DNA from: Candidatus Mediterraneibacter pullistercoris
Lineage (GTDB): Bacteria > Bacillota > Clostridia > Lachnospirales > Lachnospiraceae
DNA: 50,427 bases
Assembly (NCBI GenBank): GCA_019116885.1
Contig: DXAU01000061.1
Location: forward strand, 1-50,427
Direction: 5' to 3'
A model generated the notes under the pieces. It had not been told where the DNA came from. It made no database searches and saw nothing but the letters and a program-made list of their open reading frames with translations. Shown in pieces: positions 22,848 to 31,812 of this stretch (positions are counted from its first letter, which is position 1; every line of letters starts with the position of its first letter). The position numbers and the translations under genes are program-made.

Positions 22848-24083
22848 ATGAGTACTATACGCCCTTTTAAAGGGATTCGTCCCAAAGCAGAACTTGCTTC
22901 CGCCATCGCGGCCCTCCCATATGATGTATATAGCAGCGAGGAAGCGAGGAAGATCATTGAGGCCAGCCCGCTGTCTTTTCTCAGGATCGACCGGGCCGAG
23001 ACGCTCCTTCCCAGGGGAACTGATCCATATTCTTCTGAAGTGTATGCGGCGGCACGCCGTACACTGGATCAGATGATAAAGGACGGCTCATTTATACAGG
23101 ATGCCGCCGACTGCTACTATATATACGCCCTCACTATGGAAGGCAGAACCCAGACAGGACTCGTAGGGTGCGCGTCCATAGACGACTATATGAACGGTGT
23201 TATCCTGAAACACGAGAATACTCTGTCGGCAAAAGAGACAGACCGTATCCGGCATGTGGATGCATGCAGCGCGCAGACAGGACCGATTTTTCTCGCATAC
23301 CGGCCATGCAGGGAACTTCGGGAGACACTCGAAGAAATCAAAGGAAACCAGCCTATCTATGATTTCACCAGCGATGACGGGATAAGGCATCAGGTGTGGA
23401 AGATTGACAGCCCTGAGCATATCGATAATATTTCTCACTTTTTTTCCAATCTTCCTCATCTGTATATCGCCGACGGACATCACCGGGCGGCTTCCGCCGT
23501 TAAGGTCGGACTGCAGCGCAGAGCCGGTGATCCGGACTTTTCCGGAAATGAAGAATACAATTTTTTCCTTTCCGTACTCTTTTCCTCAGACGAGCTGAAG
23601 ATCTATGATTACAACCGTGTGGTCGTCGACAGGAATGGGTGTACTTTTTCCACATTCTTTGATAAGATAAGGGATAGATTTCATGTGCAGAAGATTGACG
23701 GCGGGCCTTTCCACCCTGCCCGAAAAGGGGACTTCGGTTTCTACATGGACGGCGTCTGGTATCGTCTGTCTGCCGATTCCGCTCTGTTTACCGGCGATCC
23801 GGTCAGAGATCTGGATGTATCCATACTGCAGGATCATATCCTTGCCCCTGTCTTTGGCATCGATGATCCGAAAAATGATCCCCGCATCCGTTTTGTCGGT
23901 GGAATCCGGGGACTCAAAGCGCTTGAAGAGGCCGCAGACACAGCCTGCGGAGCCGCGTTCTCCATGTACCCGACCTCAATGGACGAACTGCTCTCCGTTG
24001 CCGATGCAGGAAGGCTTATGCCGCCGAAATCCACCTGGTTTGAGCCGAAACTTCGCAGCGGTCTTTTTATCCACCGTTTCTAA
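22848..24083 (+). CDS. DUF1015 family protein (COG4198)
   Basis: This 411-residue cytoplasmic protein matches the uncharacterised DUF1015 family. Family features seen are the start MSTIRPFKGIRP, ALPYDV (about 23-28), the HENTL segment near 125 and the YIADGHHRAAS motif near 208. The biochemical function is not established; in many Firmicutes the gene neighbours serine biosynthesis genes, but here it stands next to map. An AAGGAG site lies 8 bp before the ATG. It is divergent from the FHA gene, with 217 bp between them and no strong promoter that I can assign. Confidence 0.85.
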   Translation: MSTIRPFKGIRPKAELASAIAALPYDVYSSEEARKIIEASPLSFLRIDRAETLLPRGTDPYSSEVYAAARRTLDQMIKDGSFIQDAADCYYIYALTMEGRTQTGLVGCASIDDYMNGVILKHENTLSAKETDRIRHVDACSAQTGPIFLAYRPCRELRETLEEIKGNQPIYDFTSDDGIRHQVWKIDSPEHIDNISHFFSNLPHLYIADGHHRAASAVKVGLQRRAGDPDFSGNEEYNFFLSVLFSSDELKIYDYNRVVVDRNGCTFSTFFDKIRDRFHVQKIDGGPFHPARKGDFGFYMDGVWYRLSADSALFTGDPVRDLDVSILQDHILAPVFGIDDPKNDPRIRFVGGIRGLKALEEAADTACGAAFSMYPTSMDELLSVADAGRLMPPKSTWFEPKLRSGLFIHRF

Positions 24084-24127
24084 GCTGCTGCATATATTAT
24101 TGTATATTTTAGAGGGAGATGTAATTC

Positions 24128-24991
24128 ATGGAAAGAAATGACCTTTGCTGGTGCGGAAGCGGCAGAAAATATAAGAAATGCCACATGCCGATCGAAGAAA
24201 AGATGCTGATCCACGCAGAGAGAGGCGAGATCGTACCTACACGGAAACTTCTCAAAACCCCTGAACAGATAGAAAAGATCAAGACCAGCGCCGCTCTCAA
24301 CACGGCTGTGCTCGACGAAGTGGCAAAGAATATCCGCATCGGCATGAGCACCGGAGAAATAGACGAAATCGTATACCGCTTTACTACAGAGCACGGCGGC
24401 ATCCCCGCCCCCCTGAATTACCAGGGATTTCCCAAAAGCGTGTGTACGTCTCTCAACAATGAGATCTGCCACGGCATACCGGACAACAATATCATCCTTA
24501 AGGAAGGGGATATTATAAACGTAGATGTTTCTACGATTCTTGACGGTTACTTCTCCGATGCTTCCCGTATGTTCAAAATGGGCAGGATCTCAGACCGCGC
24601 CGAGAAACTGGTCCGGGTCACAGAAGAGTGTGTGGAACTTGGTCTTGCCGCCGCAAAACCATGGGGACATCTGGGCGACATTGCCGATGCCATAAACACC
24701 CATGCCCGTGCCAACGGTTACTCTGTTGTTGAGGAGATCGGCGGTCACGGCATCGGCCTTGAGTTCCACGAAGATCCGTTCGTGAGCTATGTCACCCCGA
24801 AAGGAACGGAAATGCTGCTCGTACCGGGTATGATGTTCACGATTGAACCAATGATAAATGAAGGCAGCCCGGATTATTATGTGGACGAAGACAACGGATG
24901 GACCGTATACACGATCGACGACGGTCTCTCAGCGCAGATCGAGTATATGGTGCTCGTAAAAGAGGACGGAATTGAAGTGCTGACCAAATAG
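24128..24991 (+). CDS. map: Methionine aminopeptidase with SEC-C zinc motif
   Basis: This enzyme removes the initiator methionine from nascent proteins. The 287-residue protein has an N-terminal SEC-C motif (DLCWCGSGRKYKKCH, about 5-19), a small zinc-binding module also found on SecA and thought to aid ribosome or protein contact, then a type I pita-bread peptidase. Metal ligands of the family are recognisable in the DVSTILDGYFSDASRMF region, in GGHGIGLEFHEDP and in FTIEPMI. The gene follows DUF1015 by 44 bp on the same strand and is followed by a bidirectional terminator. Confidence 0.95.
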   Translation: MERNDLCWCGSGRKYKKCHMPIEEKMLIHAERGEIVPTRKLLKTPEQIEKIKTSAALNTAVLDEVAKNIRIGMSTGEIDEIVYRFTTEHGGIPAPLNYQGFPKSVCTSLNNEICHGIPDNNIILKEGDIINVDVSTILDGYFSDASRMFKMGRISDRAEKLVRVTEECVELGLAAAKPWGHLGDIADAINTHARANGYSVVEEIGGHGIGLEFHEDPFVSYVTPKGTEMLLVPGMMFTIEPMINEGSPDYYVDEDNGWTVYTIDDGLSAQIEYMVLVKEDGIEVLTK

Positions 24992-25001
24992 TGCACCAAC
25001 T

Positions 25002-25035
25002 GAAAAACTGACGGCCACACGCTCGTCAGTTTTTC
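25002..25035. terminator. Bidirectional terminator between map and the pyridoxal kinase gene
   Basis: A perfect 12-bp stem GAAAAACTGACG (25002-25013) with its complement (25024-25035) carries A-runs and T-runs at both bases, so it can end transcription from either side. The stop codon of the minus-strand kinase lies inside the stem. Confidence 0.92.
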
Positions 25036-25898
25036 ATTCTGTTCTTCTCTGTGAGCATCCACAGATATTTTTCATAATCCACGCCGTCGTTTCTCGGCAC
25101 GCCGTCCCGGACAGAATCCCCGATCGCCTTTTCGATCAATTCCCCCGCCAGTTCGATCGTATCCGCAAGTGCGTCTTCGCGGGCAATCCCGCCCGCGACC
25201 ACTGAAGCAAAGAGATCTCCCGTTCCCGAGTAGCTCTCTCCTATAAACGGACGAACGGAAAACGAAACATCTCTTTTTGTCACCGCGAGATTTCCCATCA
25301 TCTCCTGTCCGGTTTCATCATTGATGGTGCGCAGTCCCGTCACCACCACCGCTCCCGTGCCATCTGACATCAGAATCCTCGCCATCTGTTCCACTGCTGT
25401 TATAAGATGCCGTTCCTCTGTGATCCCCTTTACCCTCCGGTAATCTGTTCCGGTCAGGAGGCATAGCTCTGTCAGATTCGGAGTAATGATATCCGCGTGT
25501 GAGGTAAGTGCTTTCATCTCAGCTTCCATGCGGGAAGTAAAAATCGGAAATCTCTCTCCGTTATCTCCCATCACAGGGTCTACAAGAAGAAACGTGTCTC
25601 TATTATAAAAAATATCAAGAAACTCCATTACTGCCTTTATCTGATGTTCACCAGACAGAAAACCTGTGTAAATACCATCGAAACGGGCTTCCATCTTCTC
25701 CCACTCTCTGTAGATGAACTCCATGCGGTCTGTGTAATCGTCACAGTAATAGCTTGGATACCCCGTCTGAGCGCTTAACACGGCTGTCGGCAGAGGACAT
25801 GGCTGGACTCCCATTGAGGCGATCACCGGGATTGCCGCTGTAAGAGAGCACCTTCCAAAACCTGAAAGGTCATTAATCACTGCTATTTTCTTCGTCAT
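25026..25898 (-). CDS. pdxY: Pyridoxal/pyridoxamine kinase
   Basis: This 290-residue protein is a ribokinase-superfamily vitamin B6 kinase of the PdxY/PdxK type, phosphorylating pyridoxal, pyridoxamine or pyridoxine for PLP salvage. It begins with INDLSGFGRCSLTAAIPV, typical of the family, and has the PDPVMGD-like segment (VDPVMGDNG), TPNLTE, and the anion-hole and catalytic-base motif SGTGDLF near 226. It follows the GH13 gene by 12 bp on the same strand, so the two are probably cotranscribed, although they have no obvious metabolic link. Confidence 0.9.
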   Translation of the reverse strand: MTKKIAVINDLSGFGRCSLTAAIPVIASMGVQPCPLPTAVLSAQTGYPSYYCDDYTDRMEFIYREWEKMEARFDGIYTGFLSGEHQIKAVMEFLDIFYNRDTFLLVDPVMGDNGERFPIFTSRMEAEMKALTSHADIITPNLTELCLLTGTDYRRVKGITEERHLITAVEQMARILMSDGTGAVVVTGLRTINDETGQEMMGNLAVTKRDVSFSVRPFIGESYSGTGDLFASVVAGGIAREDALADTIELAGELIEKAIGDSVRDGVPRNDGVDYEKYLWMLTEKNRMKN

Positions 25899-25910
25899 TT
25901 CTTCATTCCC

Positions 25911-27962
25911 TTAATCCCATGCCGGCCTTACCGGCTTTAACACGGCTGCCGAATGGCGCCCCATATTCAGGACGATCTCGCCATTTTCCACAATATATTC
26001 ATCATAATCTGTCGTATATCCCTCTTCATATGTGTAGATCAGACGTTTCATCCTGCCCTCTCTGGCAACGCCGCAAATCCACACCGGAACGGTGATCTGC
26101 TTTAATTCCTTGCTGTTATTGAGCACGACTACGATCTGCTCATCTTCCTGAAATCTAGCATATGCCAGAACGTTATGTTCTGCATGCAGCATCTTGATCG
26201 AGCCTTTCCTGAGCGGTTTCTCGGTTTTGTGTATCTTTATCATATCTTTATGAAATTCAAGAAGCCCTCTGTCTTCTCTCCCCCATGGATAAGTACGCCT
26301 GTTATCCGGATCAGTAAATCCGCAAAGCCCGGCCTCGTCCCCATAATAGACCGTAGGCGCTCCCACCCATGTCATCTGTACGACCACAGCCTCTCGCATA
26401 ACTGCATGATTGATTCCCTCTTCAGCAGCTTTTGCGCCGACATGTTCTGCACGGCCCACAATATGATTCGTCCTTGTCAGGAATCTGGAATGATCGTGAT
26501 TCGACAGTTCGTTCATTGCCACTTGGAGAGATGGCGTAAGCATGCTTGCCATAAAATGGCGCATTGCTCCGATAAAGTTGTCCGGATTGCCCCACAAATC
26601 GGTGCGGCGTTCATCGCTGTGTTTTTCCATCCCTGTAAGGAACCAGGTCAGCGGCTCCATAAAGGCGTCATAATTCATCACGCTGTCCCACTCATCGCCC
26701 TGCAGCCATTCGACAGGATCTCCGTAATGTTCTGCCAGAATAATCGCCTCCGGGTTCGCCTCTTTCACTTCTTTTCTGAAGCGTTTCCAGAACATATGGT
26801 TATACTCATTGCTGCATCCCAAATCAGCCGCCACGTCCAGGCGCCACCCGTCTGCATTATATGGCGGAGACACCCATTTCTTCCCGATGTCCATAATGTA
26901 CTGTTCCAGCTCCGGCGAGTCCTCATAGGCGAGTTTAGGCAGAGTATCATGCCCCCACCATCCGTCGTAGCTCCCATTGTACGGCCATGCTTCATCACGG
27001 TCATCGTAGAAATGGAAAAATTTTCTGTACGGGCTGTCCGCGCTTACATAAGCGCCTTTCGGATATTCCGGCTGTGGCTCGTAGATCCGCTCCCGATCCA
27101 GCCACTTATTGAAGGACCCGCAGTGATTGAACACTCCGTCCAGTATCACGCGCATCCCCCTTTTATGCATTTCGTCCACCAGGCGGGCAAAAAGTTGATT
27201 GCTCGCCTCCAGATTGCGGATATCTCCCACTCTTTTCCGGTACTTTGCAGCCTGCATATTATCCTGCGCCCCTTCGGGCACAGTCTCGCCGCCGTCCGCC
27301 ACAATCTCTCCGTAATGGGGATCGATATAGTCATAATCCTGTATATCATATTTATGATTGGAGGGAGATACAAAAAGCGGATTGAAATAGATGACCTCAA
27401 TACCGAGTTCCTGTAGATAATCCAGCTTATCCATCACTCCCTTAAGATCTCCGCCATAAAAATTGCGGATATCCAGGGATGCCGGTATCTGTTCCCAGTC
27501 CTCTATCTTCCTGCTTGGCCCGCCAATATAGATATATTCATTATCTTCTACATCATTTGACAGATCTCCGTTATAAAAACGGTCTACGAAGATCTGATAG
27601 ATGACCGCACCCTTCGCCCACTCCGGCGTCTTAAAGCCGGGTACTACAGTATAAGCATAATAGTCCTCTCTGTGATCCGAAACGCCGTACCGGTTGTAGT
27701 AACAAATTTCCGCACCGCTCTTGATCTCAAAGGAATAGCGGAAAGGCTCTGAGTCGAGCTGCCATTCGATTGCATAGAAATCAAAATCATCTGCTATCGA
27801 TATCCTCCACATGGCGTAGCTTCTGTCTCCGGTGAGCAGCTTCACTTCCTCGACGTCATTATGTGCCGTGCGGAATCGCAGCAGAATCTTGTCCCCTGCA
27901 TCCGGCTCTGCAGGAATCACATAGTCCTGCGTTCCGTCACAGAACAGCGCTTCTCTGTTCAT
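25911..27962 (-). CDS. GH13 alpha-amylase family (neopullulanase/cyclomaltodextrinase-like)
   Basis: This 683-residue intracellular enzyme has an N-terminal beta domain of CBM34 type (about 1-110), then the GH13 barrel starting GAVIYQIFVDRF (118-129). Conserved regions are DGVFNHCG (275-282), GWRLDVA with nucleophile Asp376, acid Glu411 in LAEHYG, and the third carboxylate Asp490 in NHDHSRF; a C-terminal beta domain follows from about 600. There is no signal peptide, so it acts on imported maltodextrins, cyclodextrins or pullulan fragments. Only 3 bp separate it from ftsH upstream, so it probably shares that transcript. Confidence 0.92.
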   Translation of the reverse strand: MNREALFCDGTQDYVIPAEPDAGDKILLRFRTAHNDVEEVKLLTGDRSYAMWRISIADDFDFYAIEWQLDSEPFRYSFEIKSGAEICYYNRYGVSDHREDYYAYTVVPGFKTPEWAKGAVIYQIFVDRFYNGDLSNDVEDNEYIYIGGPSRKIEDWEQIPASLDIRNFYGGDLKGVMDKLDYLQELGIEVIYFNPLFVSPSNHKYDIQDYDYIDPHYGEIVADGGETVPEGAQDNMQAAKYRKRVGDIRNLEASNQLFARLVDEMHKRGMRVILDGVFNHCGSFNKWLDRERIYEPQPEYPKGAYVSADSPYRKFFHFYDDRDEAWPYNGSYDGWWGHDTLPKLAYEDSPELEQYIMDIGKKWVSPPYNADGWRLDVAADLGCSNEYNHMFWKRFRKEVKEANPEAIILAEHYGDPVEWLQGDEWDSVMNYDAFMEPLTWFLTGMEKHSDERRTDLWGNPDNFIGAMRHFMASMLTPSLQVAMNELSNHDHSRFLTRTNHIVGRAEHVGAKAAEEGINHAVMREAVVVQMTWVGAPTVYYGDEAGLCGFTDPDNRRTYPWGREDRGLLEFHKDMIKIHKTEKPLRKGSIKMLHAEHNVLAYARFQEDEQIVVVLNNSKELKQITVPVWICGVAREGRMKRLIYTYEEGYTTDYDEYIVENGEIVLNMGRHSAAVLKPVRPAWD

Positions 27963-27965
27963 ACA

Positions 27966-29807
27966 TCAGGCCTCCTCTTTTTCGCCATCCTCAAATAATG
28001 CTTCAAACTCATCTCTTGATATCTTTTCTTTCTCAAGCAGAAGCGCTGCGCATGCATCAAGCACACCATGGTGTTCCTGAATAATGGAACGGGCTTTCAA
28101 ATAACATTCATCAATAATCCTCTTCACTTCTTCATCTATCGTTCCCGCAACTTTTTCGCCGTATCCTCTGGATGTGTGTCCGAAATCGCGGCCGATGAAC
28201 ACTTCATCGCTGTCGTTATCATAGTTGATCAGTCCCAGCCGCTCCGACATTCCGAATTTCGTAATCATAGATTTGGCGATAGCTGTCGCCTGCTTGATAT
28301 CCTGAGATGCTCCTGTCGTGATATCGTCGAATATCTCCTCCTCGGCCACGCGGCCGCCCAGGGATACCGTAATTTCCTGAAGCATCTGCCCTTTTGTATT
28401 AAACATATCGTCTTTTTCCGGCAGAGGCATCGTATATCCGCCCGCGCCTCCTGTCGGTATAATGGATACACTGTACACAGGTCCCACATCTGGAAGTACA
28501 TGGAAGAGTATCGCATGGCCGGATTCATGATACGCCGTGATGCGGCGCTCCTTTTCGGACACAATTCGGCTCTTCTTCTCCGGACCGATACCCACTTTCA
28601 CAAACGCATGGCGGATATCCTGCTGCTGTATATAGACACGGTTGTCTTTCGCCGCAAGGATTGCCGCTTCGTTCAGAAGATTCTCAAGATCTGCACCGGT
28701 AAAACCTGCCGTAGTCTGGGCAATCTGTTTCAGATCAACATCTTCGCCCAGAGGTTTATTTTTCGCATGAACTTTGAGGATCTCCTCCCTGCCGCCCACA
28801 TCCGGGCGTCCCACAATGACATTGCGGTCAAAGCGGCCCGGCCTTAAAATCGCAGGGTCAAGAATATCTTTACGGTTTGTCGCCGCCATGACGATGATCC
28901 CTTCATTTACGCCAAAACCATCCATCTCCACGAGAAGCTGGTTCAGAGTCTGTTCTCTCTCATCGTGGCCGCCGCCAAGGCCGCTTCCCCGTCGTCTCGC
29001 CACCGCATCGATCTCATCAATGAACACGATGCACGGTGCATTCTTCTTCGCATCCTGGAACAGATCTCTCACGCGGGATGCTCCTACGCCGACAAACATC
29101 TCCACGAAGTCAGAACCCGAAATACTGAAGAACGGGACTCCCGCCTCACCTGAGACAGCTTTTGCAAGCAGTGTCTTTCCTGTTCCCGGCGGTCCCTCAA
29201 GAAGAACACCTTTGGGTATCCTTGCGCCCACCTGGACATATTTCTTGGGGGCTTTGAGGAAATCCACGATCTCCTCGAGTTCTTCTTTCTCCTCTTTCAG
29301 TCCCGCAACATCTGCAAACGTGACCTTGATCTCATTCTGGTTCGTCATCCGGGCGCGGCTCTTGCCGAAATTCATCGCTTTAGAGTTCGCTCCGCCGCCC
29401 TGGCGGTTCATCAGATAGAATATGAGCAGCACCCCGCCCAGCGTTATCAGGAGAGGGAGCAGCACCGTCGTAAAGACAGAGTCCTCCGGTACCGCAGATA
29501 TATGGTACTGCACTCCATTATTATCCAGCAGATCCTCAACTTCTCCTACATTGGATACATTGACGATCCTCGCTTCATCTTCTTCGATCAGCACAAAGGA
29601 TACCGTACCTGTAGGCACGGCTTCATTCTGGTCGATATATACTTCTGTCACATTTTCCGCCTGTACTTCGGAGACGAAATCCGCATATGTCATCTCCTGA
29701 CGGTGTATCTGCATCCGGCTTGCCATCCAGAGCGCCGCCACCACGACAACAATGAACATCAGTATCGCAGAGCCGCTGACCCCTCTGTATTTTTTATTAT
29801 TGTCCAA
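27966..29807 (-). CDS. ftsH: ATP-dependent zinc metalloprotease FtsH
   Basis: This 613-residue membrane protease degrades misfolded membrane proteins and short-lived regulators. It has two N-terminal membrane helices (about 13-30 and 113-133) around an extracytoplasmic segment, an AAA+ domain with Walker A GPPGTGKT (205-212), Walker B FIDEID (262-267) and the SRH region, and a zinc protease domain with HESGH (427-431). Its position after tilS and hpt is the same as in Bacillus subtilis. Confidence 0.97.
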   Translation of the reverse strand: MDNNKKYRGVSGSAILMFIVVVVAALWMASRMQIHRQEMTYADFVSEVQAENVTEVYIDQNEAVPTGTVSFVLIEEDEARIVNVSNVGEVEDLLDNNGVQYHISAVPEDSVFTTVLLPLLITLGGVLLIFYLMNRQGGGANSKAMNFGKSRARMTNQNEIKVTFADVAGLKEEKEELEEIVDFLKAPKKYVQVGARIPKGVLLEGPPGTGKTLLAKAVSGEAGVPFFSISGSDFVEMFVGVGASRVRDLFQDAKKNAPCIVFIDEIDAVARRRGSGLGGGHDEREQTLNQLLVEMDGFGVNEGIIVMAATNRKDILDPAILRPGRFDRNVIVGRPDVGGREEILKVHAKNKPLGEDVDLKQIAQTTAGFTGADLENLLNEAAILAAKDNRVYIQQQDIRHAFVKVGIGPEKKSRIVSEKERRITAYHESGHAILFHVLPDVGPVYSVSIIPTGGAGGYTMPLPEKDDMFNTKGQMLQEITVSLGGRVAEEEIFDDITTGASQDIKQATAIAKSMITKFGMSERLGLINYDNDSDEVFIGRDFGHTSRGYGEKVAGTIDEEVKRIIDECYLKARSIIQEHHGVLDACAALLLEKEKISRDEFEALFEDGEKEEA

Positions 29808-29822
29808 ATCTTATACTCCTTC

Positions 29823-30350
29823 CTAGTCCAGTCCTTCCACCACACCGATGTAAGGAAGATTTCTGTATTTCTGGGCATAATCAAGCCCGTAGCCCACTAC
29901 AAATTCATCCGGTATCTCGAATCCGCAGTAATCAACTTTTACGTCTTTCACTCTGCGCTCCGGCTTATCAAGGAGCGTGCACAGCTTCATGCCCGCCGGG
30001 TTCCTCTTATTCAGAACATCCATCAGGTAATAAAGTGTGTTGCCCGAGTCGATGATATCCTCTACGATAATTACTTCTTTTCCCTCTATAGATTCATCCA
30101 AGTCTTTGGCGATGCGCACAACACCGCTGGAAGATGTCCCGTCGCCGTAGCTCCCCACACACATAAAGTCCATGGAAACCGGCACGCTGATGCGTTTCGC
30201 CAGTTCGCACATAAAGAATACTCCGCCTTTCAACACACAGATCAGATGAATCTGTCTGCCTTCATAATCTCTGCTGATCTGATTTCCAAGCTCTCTGATC
30301 CTCTCGTCAACCTTTTCCTCCGAAATCAGGACTCTGATCGTCTCTGACAT
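29823..30350 (-). CDS. hpt: Hypoxanthine-guanine phosphoribosyltransferase
   Basis: This 175-residue purine salvage enzyme converts hypoxanthine or guanine and PRPP to IMP or GMP. The PRPP-binding motif VIIVEDIIDSGNTL (about 94-107) and the substrate loop LKGGVFF are intact. Its first 44 bp overlap the 3' end of tilS in another frame; the GGAGAAAG ribosome binding site and conserved N terminus support the start at 30350. The order tilS-hpt-ftsH is the Bacillus order. Confidence 0.96.
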   Translation of the reverse strand: MSETIRVLISEEKVDERIRELGNQISRDYEGRQIHLICVLKGGVFFMCELAKRISVPVSMDFMCVGSYGDGTSSSGVVRIAKDLDESIEGKEVIIVEDIIDSGNTLYYLMDVLNKRNPAGMKLCTLLDKPERRVKDVKVDYCGFEIPDEFVVGYGLDYAQKYRNLPYIGVVEGLD

Positions 30351-31776
30351 TTTCTTTCTCCTCCGTTATCTTTATCTCAAGAATCTTTTTTGTTTTCTCT
30401 CCGATCTGGTATGCATGGCTCATCCTCAGGCCTGGTATCCAGACGATATGCTTTCCGTCGGCGATAAGCGGGATCCTGTCCCTTACTTCCCTCGGAATTT
30501 TCTCGTTAATCAGGCAGTTTTTGAGTTTCTGACGGTTTCCGTACCTGTCTACTGTCAGGTAATCTCCACTCTGCCGTGTCCTCACGGAAAGACCATGTTT
30601 TATTATATCATAATCAATCCATTTCGTGTAACTTTTTTGAGGGATCTCCCTTGCTTCTTCGATGCCGGCTTCCTCTATAAATTTGCAGGTTATCACCATG
30701 TTCTGTTTCTGCAGCCTGGTCTCTCCTGGAATCTTCAGAGTTACTTTCTCTCCCGGAGCTTCACATTGTTCTCGCCTGCGTCTGATGCCTATCCCGCCGT
30801 ACACTCTTTGTGCAGTCACCTTTCCAGGCAGGTCGAGGCTTCTCCCGGTCTGCCGGCCAAAAAGTTCAAGCACTGACAGGATGTGGGCTGTCCCAATGTC
30901 CTTTTCTCCGCCCCGGACTTCCGCAAGGCATCTTTTTATGAGTTGTTTCTGCACTGCTGTTGGTTCCCGGGAAAAAGCCGCGGCATCTATAAAGAGCTCT
31001 GTGCAGCCGTCTGGCGGCTTCTCTGCCCCGTGTACACAGTGTTCCCACGCCTGGCGCGTCCCAAGTTCCAGATACTCCCACAGTTCACGCGCCTGCTCTG
31101 CGAGTTCATCGAGGTGGCGGACCGTTCCCTGATTCACCTGTTCTGTAAGGAGCGGCAGTATATTGCGGCGAATACGGTTTCTCGTATAGATTTCCTCGTC
31201 ATTCGTAGCATCCGTACACCACCTGAGCCCCTGCTCCCTCAGAAAATCCTCAATCTGCGCCCTGTCGGTCCACAGGAGCGGACGGATCCATTTGTCTCTT
31301 GCCGGCCAGATGCCGCACAGTCCTCTCACCCCTGTCCCCCGTGATATGTTCATAAGGACAGTTTCTACATTGTCATCCCGGTGGTGGGCAGTTGCGATCT
31401 TCGTCCCGCCGTTCTCCCGGCACATCCGGAGAAACGATTCCCTGCGGACAGCCCGCCCTGCTTCCTCACAAGATTGTTTCCTTTTTTTTGCAATTGATTC
31501 CACATTTTCGTGAAAAAAGCGGCACTCTGCACCCATCCGGCTGCACAGTTCCCTCACGTACATTTCATCTGCGTCTGCATCCTCTCCGCGCAGGCCGTGA
31601 TTCACATGACATGCCTGTACCTCAAATCCGAGCCTTTCCCTGAGTTCGCAGAGTACAAAAAGCAGGCATACCGAATCCGCCCCGCCCGATACGCCCGCGA
31701 TCACCACGTCTCCTTTCTCTATCATGCCGTGATCTCTTATATATGTTTCTGTCTGTTCCAGTATATTCTTCTTCAT
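30307..31776 (-). CDS. tilS: tRNA(Ile)-lysidine synthase
   Basis: TilS attaches lysine to cytidine 34 of the minor isoleucine tRNA, so that it reads AUA instead of AUG; the enzyme is essential in most bacteria. The 489-residue protein has the PP-loop SGGADS (30-35) that binds ATP, the HVNHGLRG motif near 78-85 and the C-terminal substrate-binding domains. The ribosome binding site is weak, but the start gives the family's usual N-terminal spacing before the PP-loop. The last 15 or so residues overlap hpt and are not conserved. Confidence 0.95.
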   Translation of the reverse strand: MKKNILEQTETYIRDHGMIEKGDVVIAGVSGGADSVCLLFVLCELRERLGFEVQACHVNHGLRGEDADADEMYVRELCSRMGAECRFFHENVESIAKKRKQSCEEAGRAVRRESFLRMCRENGGTKIATAHHRDDNVETVLMNISRGTGVRGLCGIWPARDKWIRPLLWTDRAQIEDFLREQGLRWCTDATNDEEIYTRNRIRRNILPLLTEQVNQGTVRHLDELAEQARELWEYLELGTRQAWEHCVHGAEKPPDGCTELFIDAAAFSREPTAVQKQLIKRCLAEVRGGEKDIGTAHILSVLELFGRQTGRSLDLPGKVTAQRVYGGIGIRRRREQCEAPGEKVTLKIPGETRLQKQNMVITCKFIEEAGIEEAREIPQKSYTKWIDYDIIKHGLSVRTRQSGDYLTVDRYGNRQKLKNCLINEKIPREVRDRIPLIADGKHIVWIPGLRMSHAYQIGEKTKKILEIKITEEKENVRDDQSPDFGGKG

Positions 31777-31812
31777 ATGTAAACTATAACCAATTCATTT
31801 GCAAAAGTAAAG

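Noticed and set aside
26175-27416. 413-residue plus-strand frame opposite the GH13 gene
   Set aside because: It is the complement of the conserved GH13 barrel and has no family features.
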